8,169 nucleotides of DNA, from assembly GCA_051649785.1 (NCBI GenBank), contig JBOFHT010000023.1, positions 1 through 8,169 of the forward strand, written 5' to 3'. Shown here in pieces: positions 1 through 5,504 of the stretch. Each line of letters starts with the position of its first letter. The first letter of the stretch is position 1. The notes below the pieces were generated by a model. The model did not search any database, was not told where the DNA came from, and saw nothing but the letters and a program-made list of their open reading frames with translations. The position numbers and the translations under genes were made by a program. The stretch comes from JBOFHT01 sp051649785. GTDB lineage: Archaea > Methanobacteriota > Methanobacteria > Methanobacteriales > Methanobacteriaceae.

Positions 1-106
1 AAGAATAACTTTTCAAATAGTATAAATTTAAATGATAGTTTTTATTATTTTAATTAAACACTTTCATTTCTTAAAATAAAGATTTTATCTAAGAATAACT
101 TTTCAA
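1..106. repeat. 16-bp direct repeat, two copies 90 bp apart
   Basis: AAGAATAACTTTTCAA occurs at 1-16 and again, perfectly, at 91-106. The first copy touches the window edge, so the repeat may be longer or have further copies to the left. The sequence after each copy diverges, although both continue with AT-rich text containing TATAAATT. I do not recognise it as a known element. It may be a short duplication, a binding site, or the edge of a longer intergenic repeat family. Confidence 0.6.
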
Positions 107-116
107 TAGATAAAAT
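82..116. other. Inverted repeat enclosing the second repeat copy
   Basis: ATTTTATCT (82-90) is perfectly complementary to AGATAAAAT (108-116). The 9-bp stem encloses a 17-nt loop that consists almost exactly of the 16-bp direct repeat (91-106). The stem is nearly all A/T and would be weak as RNA. It could be the terminator of a gene to the left of the window or a protein-binding palindrome. Confidence 0.4.
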
Positions 117-300
117 AGTATCTAGAACTATAAATTGAAGTATTGAATTAAATAGTTGAAATAGTGAAATGGAGACTAATAATTAAATGCGAACTATTGA
201 ATGTAAACTATTAAATATTTAAAGGATTAAGTAAATATTAATATAAAAGCAAAATAAATACTATAAACTTAAATTTAACAATTATTGATATAATTAATAG

Positions 301-336
301 TAATATTAACTAATATTAGCTAATATTAGCTAATTT
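301..336. repeat. 10-bp tandem repeat (TAATATTAGC-like)
   Basis: Three head-to-tail 10-mers are visible: TAATATTAAC (301-310), TAATATTAGC (311-320) and TAATATTAGC (321-330), followed by a partial TAATTT. The 10-bp period is close to one helical turn. It may be a simple replication-slippage repeat or a phased A/T tract that bends DNA ahead of the aminotransferase gene. Confidence 0.6.
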
Positions 337-457
337 ATAAATAACTATAATATAATAAATTATAATAATATTAACTAGTTATATTAAACAAAGTTAATTA
401 AAATTAAACATTATAACCTAAATTAACAAAAACAATTATTACAAGGCAGATGATACT

Positions 458-1537
458 ATGATACCTATTGCAAGCCCTATTATTGAAAAAGATGAAATTG
501 AAGAAGTTGTAAAAGTTATGAAAACTGGTTTCATTGCACAAGGACCCAAAGTAGCTGAATTTGAAGCTAAATTTGCAGATTATGTTGGAGCTAAATATGG
601 AATAGCTACTAACTCAGGAACTGCTGCACTTCACATTGCATTACTTGCAGGAGGTGTTGGTGAAGGAGATGAAGTTATAACTACTCCGTTTACATTTGCA
701 GCTACTGGAAATTCAATTTTATATACTGGAGCTAAACCTGTTTTTGTAGATATTGATCCAGTTACTTATAATATTGACCCCTCAAAGATTGAAGAAGCTA
801 TTACTCCCCAAACAAAAGCAATTATGCCTGTGCATTTATATGGGCAAGCATGTAATACTGATGAAATTAATAAAATAGCTGAAAAACACAATTTACTCTT
901 AATTGAAGATGCAGCTCAAGCACATGGTGCTAGTTTTAATAGGAAAAGTGTTGGAAACCTTGGAGATATGGGCTGTTTTAGTTTTTACCCAACAAAAAAC
1001 ATGACAACTGCTGAAGGGGGAATAATAACTACAAATAATCAAGACTTAGCTGAAAAATGTCGTGTATTTAGATCCCATGGAGAAGTGGAAAGATACAAAC
1101 ATGCAGTTTTAGGTTATAATTTTAGAATGACAGATATGGGTGCGGCTATTGGAGTAGTACAACTTAAAAAAATAGATAAATTTAATGAAGCTCGTCAATC
1201 TAATGCCGAATACTTAACTGAAAAAATAAAAGATATTAAAGGAATTAAGACACCAGTAATAGGGAAAGGAGCAAGCCATGTTTTCCACCAATACACAATA
1301 TTTGTTGAAAATGGAAAAAGAGATGAATTAGTTAAGTTTTTAAATGATAACGACATTGGAACTGGTATTCACTATCCTATCCCTCTTTATAAACAAGAAT
1401 TATATGAGAACTTAGGATATACTGGAAATTGCCCAATTGCCGAAGAAGCTGCAAAAAGTGTTATTTCACTACCTATCCATCCCAGTATAAGTAAAAGTGA
1501 TTTAGACACAATAGCTGAAGTTTTAAAGAGATTTTAA
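458..1537 (+). CDS. DegT/DnrJ/EryC1/StrS-family sugar aminotransferase
   Basis: This is a cytoplasmic, PLP-dependent enzyme that moves an amino group, usually from glutamate, onto a keto group of a nucleotide-activated sugar; the product typically goes into surface glycans. The 359 residues are full length for the family. Visible landmarks are the N-terminal IASP, T51-N-S-G-T-A-A-L (phosphate side of the cofactor site), G91-A-K-P-V-F-V-D (substrate side), HLYGQ at 126-130, E150-D-A-A-Q (D151 should contact the pyridine nitrogen) and FSFYPTK ending in K180, the expected Schiff-base lysine, followed by the E-G-G motif. GYNFRMTD (219-226) is the usual partner-subunit loop. The start is chosen because the motifs begin directly after it; the ribosome site is weak (AGATGAT at 448-454, spacer 3 nt). 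An oligo-T terminator follows the stop. Overall it most resembles the WbpE/ArnB/perosamine-synthase group, but the exact sugar substrate cannot be read from the sequence. It is not a transcription regulator despite the old DegT name. Confidence 0.93.
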   Translation: MIPIASPIIEKDEIEEVVKVMKTGFIAQGPKVAEFEAKFADYVGAKYGIATNSGTAALHIALLAGGVGEGDEVITTPFTFAATGNSILYTGAKPVFVDIDPVTYNIDPSKIEEAITPQTKAIMPVHLYGQACNTDEINKIAEKHNLLLIEDAAQAHGASFNRKSVGNLGDMGCFSFYPTKNMTTAEGGIITTNNQDLAEKCRVFRSHGEVERYKHAVLGYNFRMTDMGAAIGVVQLKKIDKFNEARQSNAEYLTEKIKDIKGIKTPVIGKGASHVFHQYTIFVENGKRDELVKFLNDNDIGTGIHYPIPLYKQELYENLGYTGNCPIAEEAAKSVISLPIHPSISKSDLDTIAEVLKRF

Positions 1538-1540
1538 AAA

Positions 1541-1566
1541 TTTTGTTTTTATAAATTCACTTTTTA
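1541..1566 (+). terminator. Oligo-T terminator of the aminotransferase gene
   Basis: Three bases after the TAA stop the coding strand runs TTTTGTTTTT (1541-1550), with a second T run at 1561-1565. Archaeal RNA polymerase terminates on such U tracts without needing a hairpin. No strong stem precedes it. Confidence 0.5.
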
Positions 1567-1593
1567 ATCTCAATTTCACTAATTATTGCTTTT

Positions 1594-1615
1594 TAGCTAT
1601 TTATTAGCTATTTAT
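1594..1615. repeat. 11-bp tandem repeat TAGCTATTTAT
   Basis: Two perfect head-to-tail copies lie at 1594-1604 and 1605-1615, followed by a degenerate third (CAACTATTTTT). The third copy runs into a T-rich tract, so the region could back up termination of the aminotransferase transcript. Confidence 0.55.
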
Positions 1616-1759
1616 CAACTATTTTTATTATTTTTTAATTTAAACTTTATTAAAATTATTATTTTTATATATTACTTCTTTTTACATTGAAAATTCATTT
1701 GCAAAGCTAATTAACTATATTAATTAAAGTAGTTTAAAGTAGTTTATATTTTGGTTGAA

Positions 1760-2071
1760 ATAGTTTGTAAACTATCTAACCATTCACTAATAGTTTTAAA
1801 TACCAAATATTATAAAACATCTTTAATGAATATAAAAAATATTTTAAACTATTAAAATTATTAATAACTGTTTAATATGTATTGGATTAAGCAAAACTAT
1901 ATAAATAGTTTAAAAATATATCGAATAACATATTAAATCCAATATGTCTAAATCGTTGCTAGATAATGAAAAAATTAACTATTTCTAAATATTCAAAGCA
2001 AAAGTAAATTGAAGTAAATTAAAGGCCAATAATACCTATATTCTTAAAAATTAGCCATTTAAAAAAACTAT
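1760..2071. promoter_or_regulatory. Cluster of AAACTAT/ATAGTTT boxes
   Basis: The 7-mer AAACTAT or its complement occurs seven times in about 310 bp: ATAGTTT at 1760, 1790 and 1905; AAACTAT at 1769, 1846, 1894 and 2065. Two pairs are arranged as inverted repeats: 1760-1775 with a 2-nt centre, and 1894-1911 with a 4-nt centre. Given the local A/T content I would expect roughly one chance copy in the spacer, so the boxes look enriched. They could be sites of a regulator of the adhesin gene. This is inference; A/T-rich sequence readily produces look-alikes. Confidence 0.35.
1872..1947. other. Interleaved inverted repeats able to form alternative structures
   Basis: TTAATATGT (1872-1880) is complementary to ACATATTAA (1928-1936), and the adjoining ATTGGATT (1881-1888) is complementary to AATCCAAT (1936-1943). 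The order is A-B-A'-B', as in a pseudoknot, rather than the nested order of a simple hairpin. In addition 1928-1947 is itself a perfect 7-bp hairpin (ACATATT / AATATGT, 6-nt loop). These pairings exclude one another in part. It may be an RNA element, if transcribed, or a set of protein-binding half-sites. Confidence 0.4.
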
Positions 2072-2101
2072 TGAATATTAGAAATTGTTTAAAAGATTAA
2101 A

Positions 2102-2124
2102 TAAATACTTAAATTTAGTATTTA
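2102..2124. promoter_or_regulatory. Symmetric 8-bp inverted repeat upstream of the adhesin gene
   Basis: TAAATACT (2102-2109) and AGTATTTA (2117-2124) are perfectly complementary around a 7-nt centre that itself contains the palindrome AAATTT. Its size and spacing fit a dimeric helix-turn-helix operator, and it lies about 170 bp before the adhesin start. Whether it is an operator or a weak A/T hairpin cannot be settled from sequence. Confidence 0.35.
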
Positions 2125-2276
2125 ATATAATAATTACTCCAAATATCCCTCAAAAATTCATTTAGCTTAATGATTTGAAGTGATTATATTGGAAATGCAA
2201 ATTTTAAGGTTAGTTTTTTTCAATCAACTAATATTTCAGTAATTCAGCTTATTTGGGTTTAATGAATTAATTTATT

Positions 2277-2283
2277 AAAGGAG
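2277..2283 (+). promoter_or_regulatory. Strong ribosome binding site of the adhesin gene
   Basis: AAAGGAG lies 8 nt before the ATG at 2292. It is the clearest Shine-Dalgarno match in the window and fixes the start. The UPF0045 and NcsA-type genes have no such site. Confidence 0.75.
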
Positions 2284-2291
2284 ATTAATAA

Positions 2292-4784
2292 ATGAAAGTA
2301 ATAAACCCTAAGTTAATAATATTAGCTATATTTTTTTGTTTATTTTTAAGTTTAGGCATCATAGCTGCTCAAAACATAGAATCCACAGAAAATAGCTTAA
2401 ATTTAACTAAGATAATAAATTCAAATAATCCAGAAAGCAATTTAAGTGCTGTAACTAGTGCTGATACGGGAATATCTATGCACAGTATTCAAGGAAGATA
2501 CGGAGAAACAATACAACTAAAAGCAACCTACAAAGAAAACGAAAACCCCATAAAAGGAAAAAGAGTTGAATTTTATGAAAGACATAGCTTTTTACCTATT
2601 GACATGATAATTAAAGATGCATATACCGATGAAAATGGAATAGCTACAATTAATTATACTGTAGAAGATGTAAGTAACAGTTATTTCAATGACATGAAAA
2701 TAGTAGCAAAATGTAACAACTATGAATCAAGCACAACACCACAATTTAGTTTGGGAATAGATCCAAATATACTAACAGTGAATAATGTAAATGGAAAATA
2801 TGGAGAAACAATACAACTAAAAGCAACCTACAAAGAACACGGAAAACCCATAAAAGGAAAAAGAGTTGAATTTTACTTAAAAGAAGATTTAAGTAGTTAT
2901 GATAGCCGTATAGGCACTGCATATACCGATGAAAACGGAATAGCAACAACAAACTACACAATAGACAAAATAACAAACAGATACTCTAATTCAAAAATAG
3001 TGGCAAAAAGTGATAAATACGAAGCAACCGCAAGTGCAGTGTTTAATCTAGCACAAGGAGGAGATAATTTAGTAGTGAGTTCTGTAAACGGAAAATACGG
3101 AGAAACAGTTATACTAAAAGCATCAGTTCAAGAAAATGGAGTTCCTTTAGAAGGAAAAAGAGTTGAATTTTACATAAGGGAAATTTGGGGATTTGATGAC
3201 AGTATAGGCACTGCATATACCGATGAAAACGGAATAGCAACAACAAACTACACAATAGACAAAATAACAAACACATTCTTCAGAACACAAATAGTAGCAA
3301 AAAACGATAAATATGAATCAACCGCGAATGCACAATTTGATAGGGCTCCTGGACAAGAAAAATTAACAATTAATCCCATAAGTGGAAAATATGGGGAAAC
3401 AATACAACTAAAAGCAACATACAAAGAAAATGGAGTTCCCCAAGCAGGTCAAGAAGTAGATTTCTACATTCGTGACAGCATCAACTCAAGGTCTGAATCT
3501 ATTGGAAGTGTACCCACAGATCAAAATGGAATAGCTACAATAGACTACAAAGTAAGCAAAATAAGTACTGAAAATGATAATATAGTAATAGTAGCCCAAA
3601 CAGATTACTATGAAAGTATGTGCAAGGCAAAATTTAAAAAAGGAGTAGGTAATGAAAATTTCATACTAAGTAGTGTAAAAGGAAAATGTGGGGAAACTAT
3701 AGCTTTAAATACATTATCTAAAGAAAATGGAGTCCCAAAAGCAGGAGAAAAAGTAGACTTTTACAAAATTAAAGATGATGTAAAAACATATATTGGTACA
3801 GGATACACATCACAAAATGGAATCGCAACAGTAAGTTATAAAATTACTGAAAAAACTGTAAACAGTAGTAATATAGAAATATTAGCACAAACAGCATACT
3901 ATGAAGATACAGTTGAAGCACAATTTGACTATGGTGAAACATTATTATCATTAAATAGTACAAAAGGTGTTTTAGGAGATAATATAAAAATAACTGCTAA
4001 ATTAACTACTAATTCAAAAGCTAAAGAACCAATAGCTAATAAATCATTAAAATTTTATATAGATGGAATGTGTATTAATGAGACAACTAATGAAAATGGT
4101 GAAGCTACCATAAACTATAAATTAGTTAAGAGCGAATTAACAAAAATAAACTGCGAATTTGTTGGAGATGACAATTATCTTAAATCTTCAGGAACTTACA
4201 ATTTAACTGCAGATAAAATAAAAGTATTAGGATATTTATACCCAGTTTCATGTAATTATAATATTACAACCCCTCTAAAAGCATCTTTGAAAGATTTTAA
4301 AGGAAAAGCAATAGTAAATAACACAATTAAATTTTACTGCAATGGAAAATACATAGGATCTAATAAAACCAATTCCCAAGGCATAGCTATATTTAATTAT
4401 AAATCTAAAAACACTGGAAAATTCCAAATCAAAGCTATTTCACAAGATAATCCCCAATATTCATCAATTACAGTGACTAATTATTTAAATGTAGCTAAAA
4501 AAAATAGTAAAATGATTTTGTCTAATATTAAAACAAAGTTAAACAAAAAAGTTACTATTAGTACAGTATTAAAAGATACAAATGGGAAAGCTATTAAAGG
4601 AAAAATTGTTAAATTCTATATTAATAGTAAATTAATCGGTTATGGGAAAACAAACAGTAAAGGCGTTGCAAAAATAACATATACTCCTAAAAAATCAGGA
4701 AACTTTAAAATAAAAGCCATGTTTAATGGAGATGAGTTATACAACAAAAATCAGCTAATTAGAATCTTAAAAGTTATTAAGTAA
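2292..4784 (+). CDS. Secreted adhesin-like protein with Ig-like repeats
   Basis: This is probably an exported surface protein of the adhesin-like type seen in Methanobrevibacter. The 830 residues start with a signal peptide: K2, K7, a hydrophobic core at about 8-24, and likely cleavage after A25-A26. After a Ser/Asn-rich linker come five related repeats of about 90-98 residues (near 61-155, 160-256, 258-353, 356-451, 456-546), each with GKYGET near its start, V-[ED]-F-Y in the middle, then [DSQ]-x-N-G-I-A-T and a closing AK/AQ-x-x-x-Y-E strand. Three more divergent Ig-like repeats follow (about 550-640, 641-735, 737-830), with KFYxNGK and TNSxGxA motifs. This fits the bacterial Ig-like (Big) folds of extracellular adhesins. 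I see no C-terminal membrane helix, sorting signal or pseudomurein-binding repeat; the last 190 residues are strongly basic (about 37 K/R against 6 D/E). Sequons NYT recur at N121, N221 and N319. Ligand and anchoring are unknown. The protein contains no enzymatic domain. Confidence 0.85.
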   Translation: MKVINPKLIILAIFFCLFLSLGIIAAQNIESTENSLNLTKIINSNNPESNLSAVTSADTGISMHSIQGRYGETIQLKATYKENENPIKGKRVEFYERHSFLPIDMIIKDAYTDENGIATINYTVEDVSNSYFNDMKIVAKCNNYESSTTPQFSLGIDPNILTVNNVNGKYGETIQLKATYKEHGKPIKGKRVEFYLKEDLSSYDSRIGTAYTDENGIATTNYTIDKITNRYSNSKIVAKSDKYEATASAVFNLAQGGDNLVVSSVNGKYGETVILKASVQENGVPLEGKRVEFYIREIWGFDDSIGTAYTDENGIATTNYTIDKITNTFFRTQIVAKNDKYESTANAQFDRAPGQEKLTINPISGKYGETIQLKATYKENGVPQAGQEVDFYIRDSINSRSESIGSVPTDQNGIATIDYKVSKISTENDNIVIVAQTDYYESMCKAKFKKGVGNENFILSSVKGKCGETIALNTLSKENGVPKAGEKVDFYKIKDDVKTYIGTGYTSQNGIATVSYKITEKTVNSSNIEILAQTAYYEDTVEAQFDYGETLLSLNSTKGVLGDNIKITAKLTTNSKAKEPIANKSLKFYIDGMCINETTNENGEATINYKLVKSELTKINCEFVGDDNYLKSSGTYNLTADKIKVLGYLYPVSCNYNITTPLKASLKDFKGKAIVNNTIKFYCNGKYIGSNKTNSQGIAIFNYKSKNTGKFQIKAISQDNPQYSSITVTNYLNVAKKNSKMILSNIKTKLNKKVTISTVLKDTNGKAIKGKIVKFYINSKLIGYGKTNSKGVAKITYTPKKSGNFKIKAMFNGDELYNKNQLIRILKVIK
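2466..3935 (+). repeat. Five tandem ~97-codon repeats inside the adhesin gene
   Basis: The first five Ig-like units repeat at about 290-300 bp. Identity is patchy at the DNA level. 2502-2575 matches 2802-2875 at 71 of 74 positions (units 1 and 2), whereas 2908-2979 and 3202-3273 are identical over 72 bp (units 2 and 3, offset 294). Unit 4 shares the start block with units 1 and 2 (near 3390-3430), and unit 5 is the most diverged. Codons are conserved as well as residues, which points to recent duplication or gene conversion rather than selection on protein alone. Confidence 0.85.
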
Positions 4785-4794
4785 TTATAAGTAG

Positions 4795-4811
4795 TTAGAT
4801 TAATTATCTAA
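4795..4811 (+). terminator. Small hairpin just after the adhesin stop
   Basis: TTAGAT (4795-4800) and ATCTAA (4806-4811) form a 6-bp stem with a 5-nt loop, 10 nt after the TAA stop. It is weak and not followed by a T run, so it may protect the 3' end rather than terminate. Confidence 0.3.
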
Positions 4812-4864
4812 ATAATAGGAGTCGTTAGCAAAGTCAGTAAAACTAAAAAAACTAAAAAAATAGT

Positions 4865-4924
4865 AAATAAGAAATATTGATAATGATATAATGAAAAATG
4901 GTTGTTGAATCCAATTTCTTATTT
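4865..4924. terminator. 11-bp inverted repeat in the convergent spacer
   Basis: AAATAAGAAAT (4865-4875) is perfectly complementary to ATTTCTTATTT (4914-4924), with a 38-nt loop. The right arm is followed on the + strand by T-rich sequence (TATTTACTTT). It sits between two convergent genes and could terminate the adhesin transcript. The long loop makes it less typical than an intrinsic terminator. Confidence 0.4.
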
Positions 4925-5023
4925 ATATTTACTTTAAATTTTATAAAATTTATTAATAAATACCATATTATTCTTATTTTTCTATAAAACTCTACTAAAA
5001 AAGCTTAAACTTAAATTAATAAT

Positions 5024-5041
5024 ATAAAAATTGGTTTTTAT
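5024..5041 (-). terminator. A/T hairpin downstream of the UPF0045 gene
   Basis: ATAAAAA (5024-5030) and TTTTTAT (5035-5041) make a 7-bp stem around the loop TTGG. It lies about 30 nt beyond the stop codon of the minus-strand gene. Read on the minus strand the second arm is a U run, which fits archaeal termination, but the stem is entirely A/T. Confidence 0.4.
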
Positions 5042-5071
5042 TAATAAGTAATTATATTTAATAATATCTTA

Positions 5072-5374
5072 TTAAATCATATCATTAACAGTTTTAACTT
5101 TATCTTTTAAGCCCCTATCATATTTATCACGGCGATCATCTACTTTAATAACAGTATAAACTCTTTGAGCACCAGTTTCAAAAACAGCTTCTTGAGCTTT
5201 TAAAATAACTGAATAAAGCTCTTCTAAAGTTTCAGCTTCAACTTGAGTTCCCATTCCAGTTAACTCATAATTTAAACCAGATTCTTTAATAACTGAAACT
5301 GCTTTAGCTACATATTTCCCCAAATCTGTTCCTTCACTAGCTACAGGAAGAACAGCGATATCTGCAGTAATCAT
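5072..5374 (-). CDS. UPF0045 (MTH1187-family) thiamine-binding-type protein
   Basis: This 100-residue cytoplasmic protein matches the UPF0045 / Thiamine_BP family (PF01910). Its members have a ferredoxin-like fold, form dimers or tetramers, and in some cases bind thiamine or its pyrimidine precursor. The length is typical. The recognisable pattern is an opening strand M-I-T-A-D-I-A-V-L-P-V, then the helix G15-T-D-L-G-K-Y-V-A-K-A-V, the strand Y36-E-L-T-G-M-G-T-Q-V-E and the helix E49-E-L-Y-S-V-I-L-K-A-Q-E, followed by R71-V-Y-T-V-I-K-V-D-D-R-R-D-K. The ATG is taken because the first strand begins immediately and the upstream sequence has no Shine-Dalgarno. A TATA box about 30 nt before it predicts a leader of only a few bases. 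It diverges from the tRNA-thiolase gene across 130 bp. No thiamine gene or TPP riboswitch is visible nearby, so the ligand is inferred from the family only. Confidence 0.9.
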   Translation of the reverse strand: MITADIAVLPVASEGTDLGKYVAKAVSVIKESGLNYELTGMGTQVEAETLEELYSVILKAQEAVFETGAQRVYTVIKVDDRRDKYDRGLKDKVKTVNDMI

Positions 5375-5399
5375 AGAATATTATATTTGTATTTTTTAC

Positions 5400-5410
5400 A
5401 TTATAAATTT
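5400..5410 (-). promoter_or_regulatory. TATA box of the UPF0045 gene
   Basis: On the minus strand this reads AAATTTATAAT, a good archaeal TATA element. Its centre is about 30 nt from the A of the start codon. Archaeal transcription starts about 22-27 nt past the box centre, so the mRNA should begin within a few bases of the ATG. That agrees with the missing ribosome site. Confidence 0.5.
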
Positions 5411-5435
5411 ACCTATTATTTAATCAATTAATTTA

Positions 5436-5447
5436 TTTACTAGTAAA
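5436..5447. promoter_or_regulatory. 12-bp palindrome in the divergent spacer
   Basis: TTTACTAGTAAA is a perfect palindrome lying between the divergent UPF0045 and tRNA-thiolase genes, about 30 bp upstream of the UPF0045 TATA box and 58 bp before the thiolase ATG. It could be a shared operator. A chance origin is possible at this base composition. Confidence 0.35.
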
Positions 5448-5504
5448 AATAAAAAAATAAATAATAAAAGGTAAAAGTAAAAGACGAAATATGAAAAATA
5501 AAAG

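Larger units (their letters stand above)
1..457. other. AT-rich spacer upstream of the aminotransferase gene
   Basis: This stretch has dense stop codons in all frames and no open frame longer than about 15 codons starting with ATG, so I see no gene in it. It holds a 16-bp direct repeat, a hairpin and a 10-bp tandem repeat, listed separately. Possible archaeal TATA boxes for the downstream gene are TTATAA at 411-416, which would place transcription start near 437-441 and give a leader of about 20 nt, and TTATATT at 379-385. In sequence this A/T-rich neither can be chosen with confidence. The left end of the window may cut off a neighbouring gene's terminator or promoter. Confidence 0.6.
1538..2291. 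other. Long AT-rich spacer upstream of the adhesin gene
   Basis: This 754-bp region carries no convincing gene; the longest ATG frames are around 15 codons and have no ribosome site. It holds an oligo-T terminator, short tandem repeats (TAGCTATTTAT twice at 1594-1615; TAAAGTAGTT twice at 1725-1744; AAGTAAATT twice at 2002-2010 and 2012-2020), a cluster of AAACTAT boxes, interleaved inverted repeats at 1872-1947 and a symmetric element at 2102-2124. TTATATT at 2184-2190 could be a TATA box with a leader of about 75-80 nt, but many similar matches exist. Long regulatory spacers are common ahead of adhesin-like genes in Methanobrevibacter. Confidence 0.6.

Noticed and set aside
1944..1988. 14-codon frame (MSKSLLDNEKINYF)
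   Set aside because: It is very short, has no ribosome site and its start lies inside the interleaved inverted repeats, so a peptide gene cannot be supported.
2193..2240. 15-codon frame starting MQILRLVFF
   Set aside because: It is a short hydrophobic frame with no Shine-Dalgarno, ending before the adhesin ribosome site. It could be a leader peptide but nothing supports that.
1538..2291. CRISPR-like or mobile-element signature in the long spacer
   Set aside because: The repeats are 7-11 bp, irregularly spaced or immediately tandem, with no unique spacers, no transposase and no terminal inverted repeats with target duplications.
2746..2976. 76-codon frame on the minus strand inside the adhesin gene
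   Set aside because: It is antisense to the Ig-like repeats, has a low-complexity Leu/Phe-rich translation and no ribosome site. It is a by-product of the repeat codons.
5375..5504. TPP riboswitch upstream of the thiamine-binding-type gene
   Set aside because: The spacer has no GC-paired stems or conserved TPP-aptamer core, and the predicted leader is only a few bases.
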